Below, one piece after another: positions 25,079 through 32,408 of a DNA stretch of 33,859 nucleotides. The notes under the pieces are model-generated. The model ran no database searches. It was not told where the DNA came from and saw only the letters and a program-made list of their open reading frames with translations. This DNA is from an uncultured cyanobacterium. Its GTDB lineage: Bacteria > Cyanobacteriota > Cyanobacteriia > Thermosynechococcales > Thermosynechococcaceae. Within the stretch, counting starts at the first letter, position 1. Every line of letters starts with the position of its first letter. A program made the position numbers and the translations under genes. The stretch is taken from NCBI GenBank assembly GCA_937951315.1, contig CALFCG010000010.1, positions 1 to 33,859 on the forward strand. Reading direction: 5' to 3'.

Positions 25079-25387
25079 TTAGGTCCAGTCTTCTTTCTTA
25101 CTGGTTTTAATGCTATAGAGTTGCTCCGTCTCGTGGATCAGCCGCGTCTTCTCAAACAGTGCTTCTTCCGTTAAGTCCCACTTTTTGAGGACCGTATCGA
25201 GATCCGTCTGAATATCCCACCCTCCCGGGAAACCCGTATAGCGAATCCGCAGGCGTGCCAACTCAGCCAAATTAAGATTAGTAGGTTCTTCCCGCATTAG
25301 ACGATCGGCCACCTGCCGATCGCGGTACCACTGCGGATGCTGCTGGTCGGGTTGTCCCAGCTTGGCCTTGGACGGAGGCTGAGCCAT
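25079..25387 (-). CDS. DUF3288-type small protein
   Basis: A 102-residue soluble protein that I match from memory to DUF3288, a cyanobacterial family without a known function. Seen: a DQQHPQWYRDRQVADRLMREEPTNLNLAELARLRIRY stretch and FPGGWDIQTDLDTVLKKWDLTEEALFEKTRLIH, both helical and charged, with no membrane segment or catalytic motif. The frame opens at an upstream GTG (25411); the ATG at 25387 is preferred. It lies 72 bases after rfbA. Confidence 0.7.
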   Translation of the reverse strand: MAQPPSKAKLGQPDQQHPQWYRDRQVADRLMREEPTNLNLAELARLRIRYTGFPGGWDIQTDLDTVLKKWDLTEEALFEKTRLIHETEQLYSIKTSKKEDWT

Positions 25388-25459
25388 AACGAGCGACAAT
25401 GAAAAGATCACCTGCAGTATTACACAGGACTCTGACGACCTTCTAGAGTTGAGAAGAAC

Positions 25460-26335
25460 TTAACGGGAATCGTGATCAAGCAGCGCCAGCAAATACTTGC
25501 CATAACCACTCTTCTCCAGTGGATGCGCCAATTGCCTGAGCTGTTTTGCATCGATATAGCCTTGGCGATAGGCGATCTCTTCCACACAGGCAACCTTAAA
25601 GCCCTGTCGCTGTTCCAAGGTCTGAATAAAGCTACCCGCTTGGTGAAGCGTATCGTGCATCCCTGTATCTAGCCAAGCATAGCCTCGCCCCAGCAGCTCC
25701 ACCTTTAATTCACCGCGATTGAGATACTCCCAACTCAAATCGGTAATTTCTAGTTCACCCCTTGCGGACGGTTTCAGGTTTGCGGCAAAATCGACCACCT
25801 TGGAGTCATAGAAATAAATTCCCGGTACAGCATAGTTGGACTTGGGCTGCTTGGGTTTTTCTTCCAGTCCAATGACGTAGCCCGCTTGATCAAACTCCAC
25901 AACACCATAGTGTTCCGGTTCCTGCACACGATACCCAAAGATTAAGGCTCCTGACTGTAACTGAGCGGCCTGGGACAGCACCTCTGAAAAACCATGGCCG
26001 TAGAACAAGTTATCCCCCAGAACCAAACACACCGGCTCGGAGCCAATGAAATCTTGGCCCAGGATAAACGCTTGCGCCAGCCCCTCTGGCTTCGGTTGCA
26101 CGACATAGCTCAGGTTTAAGCCCCACTGTTGCCCATCGCCCAGCAATTGCTGGAATAACGGTAAATGAGTGGGGGTCGAAATAATCAAAATGTCCCGAAT
26201 TCCTGCCAGCATCAAGGTTGACAGGGGATAGTAAATCATCGGCTTGTCATAAACAGGCATGAGCTGTTTACTGACAACCGCTGTCAGGGGCGCCAGCCGG
26301 GTCCCCGAACCTCCGGCTAAAATGATTCCTTTCAT
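25460..26335 (-). CDS. rfbA: Glucose-1-phosphate thymidylyltransferase
   Basis: RmlA/RfbA makes dTDP-glucose from glucose-1-phosphate and dTTP, the first step of dTDP-L-rhamnose and other dTDP-sugar pathways. The 291-residue protein shows the nucleotide-binding [11 protein letters not shown] at 8-18, [38 protein letters not shown] and LGDN at 106-109 with the metal-binding D108. Near the C-terminus, [12 protein letters not shown] is typical of the enzyme. It follows rfbB after 15 bases, so the two are one operon. rfbC and rfbD are not in the window. Confidence 0.96.
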   Translation of the reverse strand: MKGIILAGGSGTRLAPLTAVVSKQLMPVYDKPMIYYPLSTLMLAGIRDILIISTPTHLPLFQQLLGDGQQWGLNLSYVVQPKPEGLAQAFILGQDFIGSEPVCLVLGDNLFYGHGFSEVLSQAAQLQSGALIFGYRVQEPEHYGVVEFDQAGYVIGLEEKPKQPKSNYAVPGIYFYDSKVVDFAANLKPSARGELEITDLSWEYLNRGELKVELLGRGYAWLDTGMHDTLHQAGSFIQTLEQRQGFKVACVEEIAYRQGYIDAKQLRQLAHPLEKSGYGKYLLALLDHDSR

Positions 26336-26350
26336 GTGCTAAATACCCGC

Positions 26351-27445
26351 TCAGGGACTTGAGTCAGAAGCTTCAATAGAACGTGCATCATCATAGTTTT
26401 GTTGAATCCAAGCTTGATAGGCACCCGACCGAACCTGTTCAATCCAGTCAGTCTGCTCGATGTACCACTGAATGGTTTTTGATAAGCCACTCTCAAAACT
26501 TTCCTGAGGCACCCAGCCCAATTCTCGTTGAATCTTGGTGCTGTCAATCGCATAGCGACGATCGTGACCAGGGCGATCTTTAATAAAGGTAATTAGTGAG
26601 GCATAGTCAAAATTTTCTTTCGGTAAAAGTTGATTGAGCCGCGTACAGATTTGCTGGACAACCTCTAAGTTGGTGACTTCATTATTGCCACCGATATTAT
26701 AGGACTCCCCTAAGCGACCCTGCTGGAGAACCAACTGAATGGCCTCACAGTGATCACCCACATATAGCCAATCTCTGATGTTTTGACCGTCCCCATAAAT
26801 CGGCAGCGATAGTTTGTCCCTTGCATTCAAAATCATGAGGGGGATCAGCTTCTCGGGGAACTGAAACGGACCATAATTATTAGAACAATTCGTCGTCAGG
26901 ATAGGGAAGCCATAGGTGTGGTGATAGGACCGCACAAGGTGATCTGAACTCGCCTTAGAGGCAGAGTAAGGACTATTGGGAGCATAGGATGTCTCTTCGT
27001 GAAAGGCGGGATCATCGGGCCCCAGGGAGCCAAACACTTCATCTGTTGAGATATGCAAAAACCGGAAAGTCGATGGCTGCGATTCGGATCGTTTCTCCCA
27101 ATAGGCTTTGCAAGACTCGAGCAGTCGAAAGGTCCCCAAAATATTGGTTTGGATAAAATCTTCTGGGCTCAAAATTGAGCGATCAACATGACTTTCTGCA
27201 GCAAAGTTAATCACTGCATCCGGTTGATATTGATTCAGTAGCGCACTGACCTGTTGGGAATCTGCAATATCGCCGCGGCAAAAGTCGTAGCCGGAATCAC
27301 TCTCTAAGGAGTCTAATGTCTTCGGGTTACTCGCGTAGGTTAACTTGTCGAGATTAACAACATTAAACCAATTGTGATGTCGGGCTTTGAGGATGAAGTT
27401 AGCACCAATAAATCCAGAGCCACCTGTCACTAAAACCGTTTTCAT
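26351..27445 (-). CDS. rfbB: dTDP-glucose 4,6-dehydratase
   Basis: RmlB/RfbB turns dTDP-glucose into dTDP-4-keto-6-deoxyglucose, the second step of the pathway begun by rfbA. The 364-residue SDR-type enzyme has the NAD-binding GGSGFIG at 8-14, STDEVFGS with the catalytic D135/E136 pair, and YSASK at 160-164 with Y160 and K164. NNYGPFQFPEKLIPLMI and YAIDSTKIQRELGW are also typical. It lies 40 bases after the DUF3352-type gene and 15 bases before rfbA. Confidence 0.97.
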   Translation of the reverse strand: MKTVLVTGGSGFIGANFILKARHHNWFNVVNLDKLTYASNPKTLDSLESDSGYDFCRGDIADSQQVSALLNQYQPDAVINFAAESHVDRSILSPEDFIQTNILGTFRLLESCKAYWEKRSESQPSTFRFLHISTDEVFGSLGPDDPAFHEETSYAPNSPYSASKASSDHLVRSYHHTYGFPILTTNCSNNYGPFQFPEKLIPLMILNARDKLSLPIYGDGQNIRDWLYVGDHCEAIQLVLQQGRLGESYNIGGNNEVTNLEVVQQICTRLNQLLPKENFDYASLITFIKDRPGHDRRYAIDSTKIQRELGWVPQESFESGLSKTIQWYIEQTDWIEQVRSGAYQAWIQQNYDDARSIEASDSSP

Positions 27446-27485
27446 TGAACTTTCTCACTCTTGTTTGGCAACTGAAGCTTGGCCA

Positions 27486-29183
27486 TTATTTTTTCAACTT
27501 GACGCGAATATCATAGCGAGTGCTCCAGGTGTTACTAATGGCAGTCGTCATACCGATGGCTTCAATACCTTGGGCGTATTGCTGGGTTCCTGGGGCTATT
27601 TTAGGAAACAGCGGGTTTGTCTCCATCACCTTCAACATGCGGGGCATATGAACGAAGAACTGACCATTATGGGGGTTGAGAGAAGATTGCGTTGCATCTT
27701 TGAACAGATCGGTCTGACTCAAACTAGACTCTGATTCAATCAGTTGCTTCGCAATGGGGACCGGGGCTCCGATGGCAAAAAACATCGTTTTATCACTGAG
27801 GGAACCATGACTCGCGATGGGCAGGCCCGGGGGTACTTTCCAAGTAATCACAGCGGATTTTTTGATTTTAGATTCGGCAATCTGAAAATCTCGCTGTTCA
27901 CGCACGGCATCATCCAGTTGCTTAAAAGCCTGGAGTGCAGCAGGGTTGTCGCTAGTTTGCGCCAAGGTAACCAACCCAATACTTTTGTCATCGCCACTTT
28001 TAGCGGGCACAATGGCCCCTGCAAATTTGCGATCGAGCCAGGGAACAAAGGTCGTGTTGAAATCAAGCCCCGTTTGTTCAACAAAACCATCGGTCCAGGA
28101 CTTGGGATTGAAAGGCACCAGCAGCTTTGCAGGGGTGCCTTTGGCGTACGCCTGCCATAGCTCTTGAAAGTTGCCACCGGAAGCCATCATGAGCGTACTC
28201 TCGGGCAGACGCTTAGCCATCCCCGACGCTTCGTTCTTGACCTCAAGCGGGTACTTCGCCTCTGGTTCGAGCCAGGTGATGGTTTTGAAATCGAGGGTGT
28301 CGTCAGAGTCAAGGGTGACAGTGGAACCTAGGCCCTGCAGCTCTTGGATTCGTTCCATCGAGGCTTCTGAGATGGGCTGATTGGAACCTGCGGCCAGTTG
28401 TGCCGTGGCCAGGGGCATATTGATGTAAATCTGTGCGAGAGGTTTGCTGGCACCAATTTCAGCAATCGATTCGGCAAAGCGAGGCGTCTGCTCCACAGAG
28501 GGTTTGCCTTTTATGGTGTCGATCACCTGATCGATGGGAGCACCGGCAGTGGTAAAAACAAGATTGCGCTGATCTGGGGTTGCGATCGCAAACTTGTCAT
28601 CTTCAAGTTGAAACTCTTGAATTTCAACCTCTGAATGGGTTCGGGTTGTAGATTGATTACCGGAGGTAGCCAACTGATCCGTAAAGAGCTTCTTGGCCCG
28701 TCCTGAATTCCGGACCGGCAGAATCCAGATGGTCGCTTGCTTGTCAAAATCGGGCCCCGCATTAGCATTGGGGGGCAAAAAAGCCATGGTGATCTGATCA
28801 CCGACCCAGGGAGCAATATTCTCTTCGTAGCTGAGTCCCTGAGCCAGGACCGTCTTTTCCATTTTTTGCAGTTCTGCCTGCCAGTTCTTTCGCGATTGTT
28901 CTGTTCCTAGTTTTGCCAGTTGTTTCCACGACCCAGTATTGGTCGTGAAGGTCACGGACATCAGGGTATCTTGAGGCAACAAGGCCGTTGGACCAAAGGC
29001 TTTTCGATCGCCGCCTCGTCCCTGCAGCAGTCCAAAGGCAATGGCGCCACCCGCAATGAGAAGCAGCGCTCCCCCCACCGTAATGGCAAGAGAACGAGAC
29101 TTACTGTTTAAAGGGCGTCTCGACGGTGATGACCGGGGAGGAGTCCTTTTCTGGCGTCTTCGCGGTTGTTGATTCCCTCGCAT
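27486..29183 (-). CDS. DUF3352-type membrane-anchored protein
   Basis: A 565-residue protein that I match from memory to DUF3352, found mainly in cyanobacteria, function unknown. A very basic cytosolic N-terminus (residues 1-30, rich in Arg, Pro and Ser) precedes a single membrane helix, LAITVGGALLLIAGGAIAFGLL at about 33-54. The rest should face the periplasm or thylakoid lumen: a large alternating beta/alpha region starting ALLPQDTLMSVTFTTNTGSW, with no cysteine-rich or catalytic motif seen. The frame opens at a TTG (29198), but the ATG at 29183 is preferred. A cluster of palindromes lies 90-116 bases upstream. Confidence 0.75.
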   Translation of the reverse strand: MRGNQQPRRRQKRTPPRSSPSRRPLNSKSRSLAITVGGALLLIAGGAIAFGLLQGRGGDRKAFGPTALLPQDTLMSVTFTTNTGSWKQLAKLGTEQSRKNWQAELQKMEKTVLAQGLSYEENIAPWVGDQITMAFLPPNANAGPDFDKQATIWILPVRNSGRAKKLFTDQLATSGNQSTTRTHSEVEIQEFQLEDDKFAIATPDQRNLVFTTAGAPIDQVIDTIKGKPSVEQTPRFAESIAEIGASKPLAQIYINMPLATAQLAAGSNQPISEASMERIQELQGLGSTVTLDSDDTLDFKTITWLEPEAKYPLEVKNEASGMAKRLPESTLMMASGGNFQELWQAYAKGTPAKLLVPFNPKSWTDGFVEQTGLDFNTTFVPWLDRKFAGAIVPAKSGDDKSIGLVTLAQTSDNPAALQAFKQLDDAVREQRDFQIAESKIKKSAVITWKVPPGLPIASHGSLSDKTMFFAIGAPVPIAKQLIESESSLSQTDLFKDATQSSLNPHNGQFFVHMPRMLKVMETNPLFPKIAPGTQQYAQGIEAIGMTTAISNTWSTRYDIRVKLKK

Positions 29184-29273
29184 GGCTATCCCATCCAAAC
29201 CTCAGAGGTCAGTATGCACAATGGCAGAGTCATTGGTAAAGTCTTCATTGCAGATTTCTTGGACGCAACGTTG

Positions 29274-29299
29274 GCTAACGTTAGCATGCGCATGGCTAA
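29274..29299. repeat. overlapping palindromes between cofH and the DUF3352 gene
   Basis: GCTAACGTTAGC (29274-29285) is a perfect 12-base palindrome. It shares its right half with a second symmetric element, TTAGC (29281-29285) / GGCTAA (29294-29299), around the palindrome ATGCGCAT. It lies 91-116 bases upstream of the DUF3352 start, at promoter distance, in the 140-base gap after cofH. It could be a double operator or a terminator-like structure; no T-run follows. Confidence 0.4.
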
Positions 29300-29312
29300 T
29301 ATCGCTTCGAGA

Positions 29313-29325
29313 GACCTTTAAGGTC
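29313..29325 (-). repeat. small hairpin at the cofH stop codon
   Basis: GACCT (29313-29317) and AGGTC (29321-29325) pair around TTA and overlap the cofH stop. It may help end the cofH transcript, but the stem is only five bases. Confidence 0.25.
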
Positions 29326-30463
29326 AAGCAACCGAGCCATACAAAGTTGTGCGCTGTCGATAGGGACGATCGATGGCCGTAATCGCCATCTGTAGCTCTG
29401 ACTCGGATAAGCAGGTGCCCCCCTGAGCTCCCGCCATGGTGGTGATATGTTCTTCCATTAGGGTACCGCCCAGATCATTACAGCCCCATTGCAAGGCTTG
29501 GGTGGCCCCTTCAACCCCCAATTTGACCCAGCTCGGCTGATGATTGGGTATCCACCGTCCTAAAAATAAGCGGGCCACAGCAGTCAGATGCAGGACCTCT
29601 GTTAAGGTCGGCTGATCGCGTCCGACTCGACGGCGCAAAGCGGGGGGAGCATCCTGACCCACATAGGGCAGCAGGACAAATTCACTAAAGCCAATATTGC
29701 CCTGGGCCTGCATCTTTTGTTGATGCGATCGCAACTTGTCCAGATGTCCAATTTGTTGAGCCGGGGTTTCAATATGGCCCGACAACATAGTGCTGGTGGT
29801 GGGGACTCCCAACTGATGCGCGGTGGCAACCACCTCAATCCAAGTGGCGGTATCAATTTTCTCGGGACACAGCACCCGTCGCACCTGATCATCGAGGATT
29901 TCAGCAGCGGTGCCTGGCATGGAGTCAACGCCAGCCTCTCGGAGTGCGGAAATGACGTCTGCAAAGGAACGCCCATCTTCACAGGCAATAAACTGAATTT
30001 CTTGGGGCGAAAAAGCATGGAGATGGATCTCTGGGAAAGACGTTTTCAAGGTCTCCACCAGTCGCACATAGTAGGGCAAAGACTGTCCCTTCAACTTAGC
30101 TTCGAGGTTCAGCCCCCCCTGCATACAAATTTCCGTCGCACCTCGTTGACGGGCATCCGTTGCCTTTTCTAGGATTTGCGCCTCCGATAACCAGTAGGCT
30201 CCCTCTTGATCAGCATCTCGACGAAAGGCACAGAAGTTGCAATGTTGTTCACAGATATTGGTGAAGTTGATGTTGCGGTTCACGACATAGGTGACGGTGT
30301 CACCCACTAAATCCTGCCGCATCTGATCGGCGGCCTGCTGGATATCCCTCCAAACCTCTGACTCTGTCTGATCTAGGAGCAGAACGCCAGACTCAAGGGA
30401 CATCGGTTGCCCCGATAAAGCCTGTGTCAGGATTCGTTCAAGGGTGGGGGATTGTGTAATCAC
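29324..30463 (-). CDS. cofH: Radical SAM Fo synthase subunit CofH
   Basis: CofH joins tyrosine-derived and flavin-precursor units and, with CofG, makes 8-hydroxy-5-deazaflavin (Fo). In cyanobacteria Fo is the antenna pigment of some DNA photolyases (family knowledge). The 379-residue protein has the radical-SAM cluster motif [12 protein letters not shown] with C71, C75 and C78 (CxxxCxxC). [40 protein letters not shown] and [13 protein letters not shown] follow, a pattern shared with CofH and the related MqnC/MqnE enzymes. The CofH reading fits best. Start GTG, 26 bases after yidD. No cofG is present in the window. Confidence 0.88.
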   Translation of the reverse strand: MITQSPTLERILTQALSGQPMSLESGVLLLDQTESEVWRDIQQAADQMRQDLVGDTVTYVVNRNINFTNICEQHCNFCAFRRDADQEGAYWLSEAQILEKATDARQRGATEICMQGGLNLEAKLKGQSLPYYVRLVETLKTSFPEIHLHAFSPQEIQFIACEDGRSFADVISALREAGVDSMPGTAAEILDDQVRRVLCPEKIDTATWIEVVATAHQLGVPTTSTMLSGHIETPAQQIGHLDKLRSHQQKMQAQGNIGFSEFVLLPYVGQDAPPALRRRVGRDQPTLTEVLHLTAVARLFLGRWIPNHQPSWVKLGVEGATQALQWGCNDLGGTLMEEHITTMAGAQGGTCLSESELQMAITAIDRPYRQRTTLYGSVA

Positions 30464-30489
30464 GTTCGCAACAAGGTATCCGTCTATAT

Positions 30490-30780
30490 TCAGTGATCTT
30501 TAAAATTCTGAGGCTGTGATCGACGGCGTATCACGTCAACCAGCGAAGTTTTATCCGTGGTCAAAAAGACTTCAGGGATCGGGTCATACCCGCCTCGCCC
30601 CCAAGGATTACATCGCAGAATACGCCAGATGGCTAGCCCACTTCCCCGCAGGAAGCCAAAACGTTCTAGAGATGCGATCGCATAATGCGAGCAGCTCGGC
30701 TGAAATCGACAGACAGGCGGAAACAACGGCGAAATAAATCGCTGATACAGCCGAAAAACGCCTATCAGTAAATGTTTCAT
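30490..30780 (-). CDS. yidD: Membrane protein insertion efficiency factor YidD
   Basis: A 96-residue protein that helps YidC insert inner-membrane proteins. Seen: the amphipathic N-terminus [19 protein letters not shown], then the family's diagnostic [19 protein letters not shown] with Cys24 and Cys30, and [20 protein letters not shown], the conserved RCxPxxxGGxDPVP motif. The C-terminus is slightly longer than in E. coli. The usual rnpA/rpmH neighbours are absent; cofH follows instead. Confidence 0.96.
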   Translation of the reverse strand: MKHLLIGVFRLYQRFISPLFPPVCRFQPSCSHYAIASLERFGFLRGSGLAIWRILRCNPWGRGGYDPIPEVFLTTDKTSLVDVIRRRSQPQNFKDH

Positions 30781-30891
30781 CTCTTAATCTTAGAATAAGC
30801 ACGCGAGTCTGGCGATAAAATCCAACGTTCAGAACGCACCGTAGGCCCTTGCTGAAAGCGCTGCCTCCAACAGAAGCAACCGACCCAAGAG

Positions 30892-31023
30892 TCAGTCGGC
30901 ACGGGCCTGCTTAATAGTGACATGGGATTTACCAAAGGTACGCCGCAGCGAGCCCCCCATGCCATCGGTGCGAGCACTGATGGCATAACTAACAACTGGT
31001 TCAGAAGAGCTTAAGCGAGCCAT
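30892..31023 (-). CDS. possible 43-residue protein, unknown
   Basis: An ATG-started frame of 43 codons, preceded by TAGGT about nine bases upstream as a possible ribosome site. Codons strongly follow the purine-N-pyrimidine pattern usual in real genes (GCT, AGC, GTT, GCC, ATC, ACC, GAT, GGC). The product begins MARLSSSEPVVSYAISA, is basic and soluble, and has a glycine pair followed by SLRRTFGKSH. No family is recognised; no signal or membrane segment is seen. A small stem (CCGAC / GTCGG) overlaps and follows the stop. Confidence 0.35.
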   Translation of the reverse strand: MARLSSSEPVVSYAISARTDGMGGSLRRTFGKSHVTIKQARAD

Positions 31024-31188
31024 CAAGGTACCTATGCGTTCATTAAAAAGCTAACAACAATCCATGACACCGATATCGCTGAATTAATGTGTATCTGGGA
31101 GAAAGTCAAAGCCTCGCTGATTGACCTTATAGTTCAGGCAAGAAGGGCATTCCATAGACCTTCTCAGTTTGGGGTGGAAGCATTGTAG
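31015..31188 (+). pseudogene. possible 5'-truncated gene fragment
   Basis: A frame of about 57 codons, open from just after a TAA near 31012 to a TAG at 31186-31188. It has no suitable start codon at its beginning; the first in-frame ATG is at about residue 25. The text reads like protein (GTYAFIKKLTTIHDTDIAEL, WEKVKASLIDLIVQARRAFH) with gene-like codon choice. It ends on the base before the stop codon of the convergent AT-rich gene. It may be the tail of a gene cut off by insertion or deletion; the family is not recognised. Confidence 0.28.
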
Positions 31189-31791
31189 CTAGGTTCTTTT
31201 TGCATACGCCCCGCCCAACGCCTTATCTAACGTCCCAATGGCTTCTCTAAAAGGTTTTGAGTGCTGAGACACCTGATGTAATGCGTGTGTCAGAGGGCGA
31301 CCCATCATCGCTTTATAGTAATTTTTAAAAGTTTTATTTGCGATCATATTTTCGCTTCTCGCATAAAACGCGGCAACAGTTAGATATTGCGATTGATTGA
31401 ATATCCCCAACATTCGCCAAATCAAAGGTTGGGACCAAAGTATATCGACACACAATACGCTAGGCAAAATCCTAGTTTCAGGCAACACCTTACTGGCCTT
31501 TATAATCGCATCCTCGGAAAAGGGAAGGGGATCAAAACCATTTTCGCTGATTTCTTGATTGAGATCATTAATAGCATTATCTAACTTTCTTTCAGACAAC
31601 TCGAAGCCTTTTGAGATATTGAATAAACATGCCTTCTTTAGCTCTCTTTGCTCTGTTGTTAGATCTGTATTCAAATACATTTGATCCAGCGTGAAAGCAC
31701 TAGATTTAAAATTTGTAGTTTCGTCGTTAGAATACGACCACTTGTGAAAGCTAGTCAATATCAACAACTCAGCATAAATTTTAATCGACAT
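31189..31791 (-). CDS. Hypothetical protein, second gene of an AT-rich pair
   Basis: A 200-residue protein of unknown family. Predicted mostly helical and soluble: an N-terminal SIKIYAELLILTSFHKWSYS, a charged middle with long helices (about 45-85), a hydrophobic stretch SVLCVDILWSQPLIWRMLGIF at about 110-130, and a basic tail GGAYAKRT. No catalytic motif is visible. The start is the ATG at 31791, with GGAAG about seven bases upstream; a TTG four codons earlier is less likely. It overlaps the preceding gene by 11 bases, so the two form an operon. Base composition is clearly AT-richer than the housekeeping neighbours, suggesting transfer. A toxin-antitoxin, defence or regulatory role is possible but unproven. 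Confidence 0.6.
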   Translation of the reverse strand: MSIKIYAELLILTSFHKWSYSNDETTNFKSSAFTLDQMYLNTDLTTEQRELKKACLFNISKGFELSERKLDNAINDLNQEISENGFDPLPFSEDAIIKASKVLPETRILPSVLCVDILWSQPLIWRMLGIFNQSQYLTVAAFYARSENMIANKTFKNYYKAMMGRPLTHALHQVSQHSKPFREAIGTLDKALGGAYAKRT

Positions 31792-32182
31792 GCCCACTTC
31801 CAATTCTCTCTTTTGCAGATTGAGCTATGGCGTTAACTTCTTTTTGGATGTGTTCGAGTTGCTCTTTGTTAATTTGTCGCATATGGTAAGCCCGGAACGA
31901 GCGCACTAACGTATCATCAATTAACATAATTAAACAATACAGATCCTCAAGTCTTTCCTCATCTGGAATAGTCATTTGCCACAAAAAAGATCGTTCAAAA
32001 AGAATGTGCCTGACCAAACCGACGTTTTGAAAACTGACAAGCGTTGAATTCAATTGTTTGATTTCATTCAATAAATCTTTATATTCAGCAAAGGCCAGCT
32101 CATCAAATGCATACTTTTTAGTGAGGTGTTTAATTAACATCAACGTCACATTTTCACTGATCTCTATACTCCTATATTTCAC
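31781..32182 (-). CDS. Hypothetical protein, first gene of an AT-rich pair
   Basis: A 133-residue, probably all-helical soluble protein of unknown family, with no cysteine motif or DNA-binding signature. Segments: SENVTLMLIKHLTKKYAF, LAFAEYKDLLNEIKQLNST (possible coiled coil), an aromatic FERSFLWQMTIPDEERLEDLY, and a charged C-terminal helix KEQLEHIQKEVNAIAQSAKER. The start is GTG, backed by a good AGAGGG six bases upstream. The stop lies inside the start region of the next gene (11-base overlap). The size order (small then larger, overlapping) resembles many two-gene modules, but function cannot be named. Confidence 0.6.
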   Translation of the reverse strand: MKYRSIEISENVTLMLIKHLTKKYAFDELAFAEYKDLLNEIKQLNSTLVSFQNVGLVRHILFERSFLWQMTIPDEERLEDLYCLIMLIDDTLVRSFRAYHMRQINKEQLEHIQKEVNAIAQSAKERIGSGHVD

Positions 32183-32291
32183 AGCTTGCCCTCTAGGTTT
32201 ACTATTTTTTAATTAGTAAGTAGGCTGAGTGTTAAATCATCAACTACGTTCCCTTTTGCAAGGAAGGCCAAAATCCTCATCACGAACAGAA

Positions 32292-32325
32292 CTTAGGCGT
32301 ATTTTCATTATGAATTACACCTAAG
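32292..32325. terminator. hairpin between the AT-rich pair and the cyclase gene
   Basis: CTTAGGCGT (32292-32300) pairs with ACACCTAAG (32317-32325) with one mismatch around a 16-base AT-rich loop, followed by CTTTTCT on the plus strand. It lies after the cyclase stop (that gene reads left) and before the AT-rich pair, so it may help separate the two transcripts. The remaining 226-base gap is AT-rich and holds no recognisable gene. Confidence 0.4.
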
Positions 32326-32408
32326 CTTTTCTACCACTACATATTTATATTAGTGCTTTACTCTATGCCCCCTCTCAACTTTACCTACAAGACTTTTCAA
32401 ACACGTTC

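Larger units (their letters stand above)
30781..31188. other. non-genic or patchy accessory interval
   Basis: These 408 bases lie between yidD and an AT-rich two-gene module. No full gene of a known family is visible. The stretch holds a possible 43-residue protein on the minus strand (30892-31023), a truncated plus-strand frame ending exactly next to the module (31015-31188), and a small hairpin near 30880-30900. Any yidD promoter must also be here, but no clear boxes were found. Confidence 0.4.

Noticed and set aside
30777-30995. A 72-residue minus-strand frame just upstream of yidD.
   Set aside because: It is rich in Trp, Cys and Arg, lacks gene-like codon use and overlaps the more plausible 43-residue frame.
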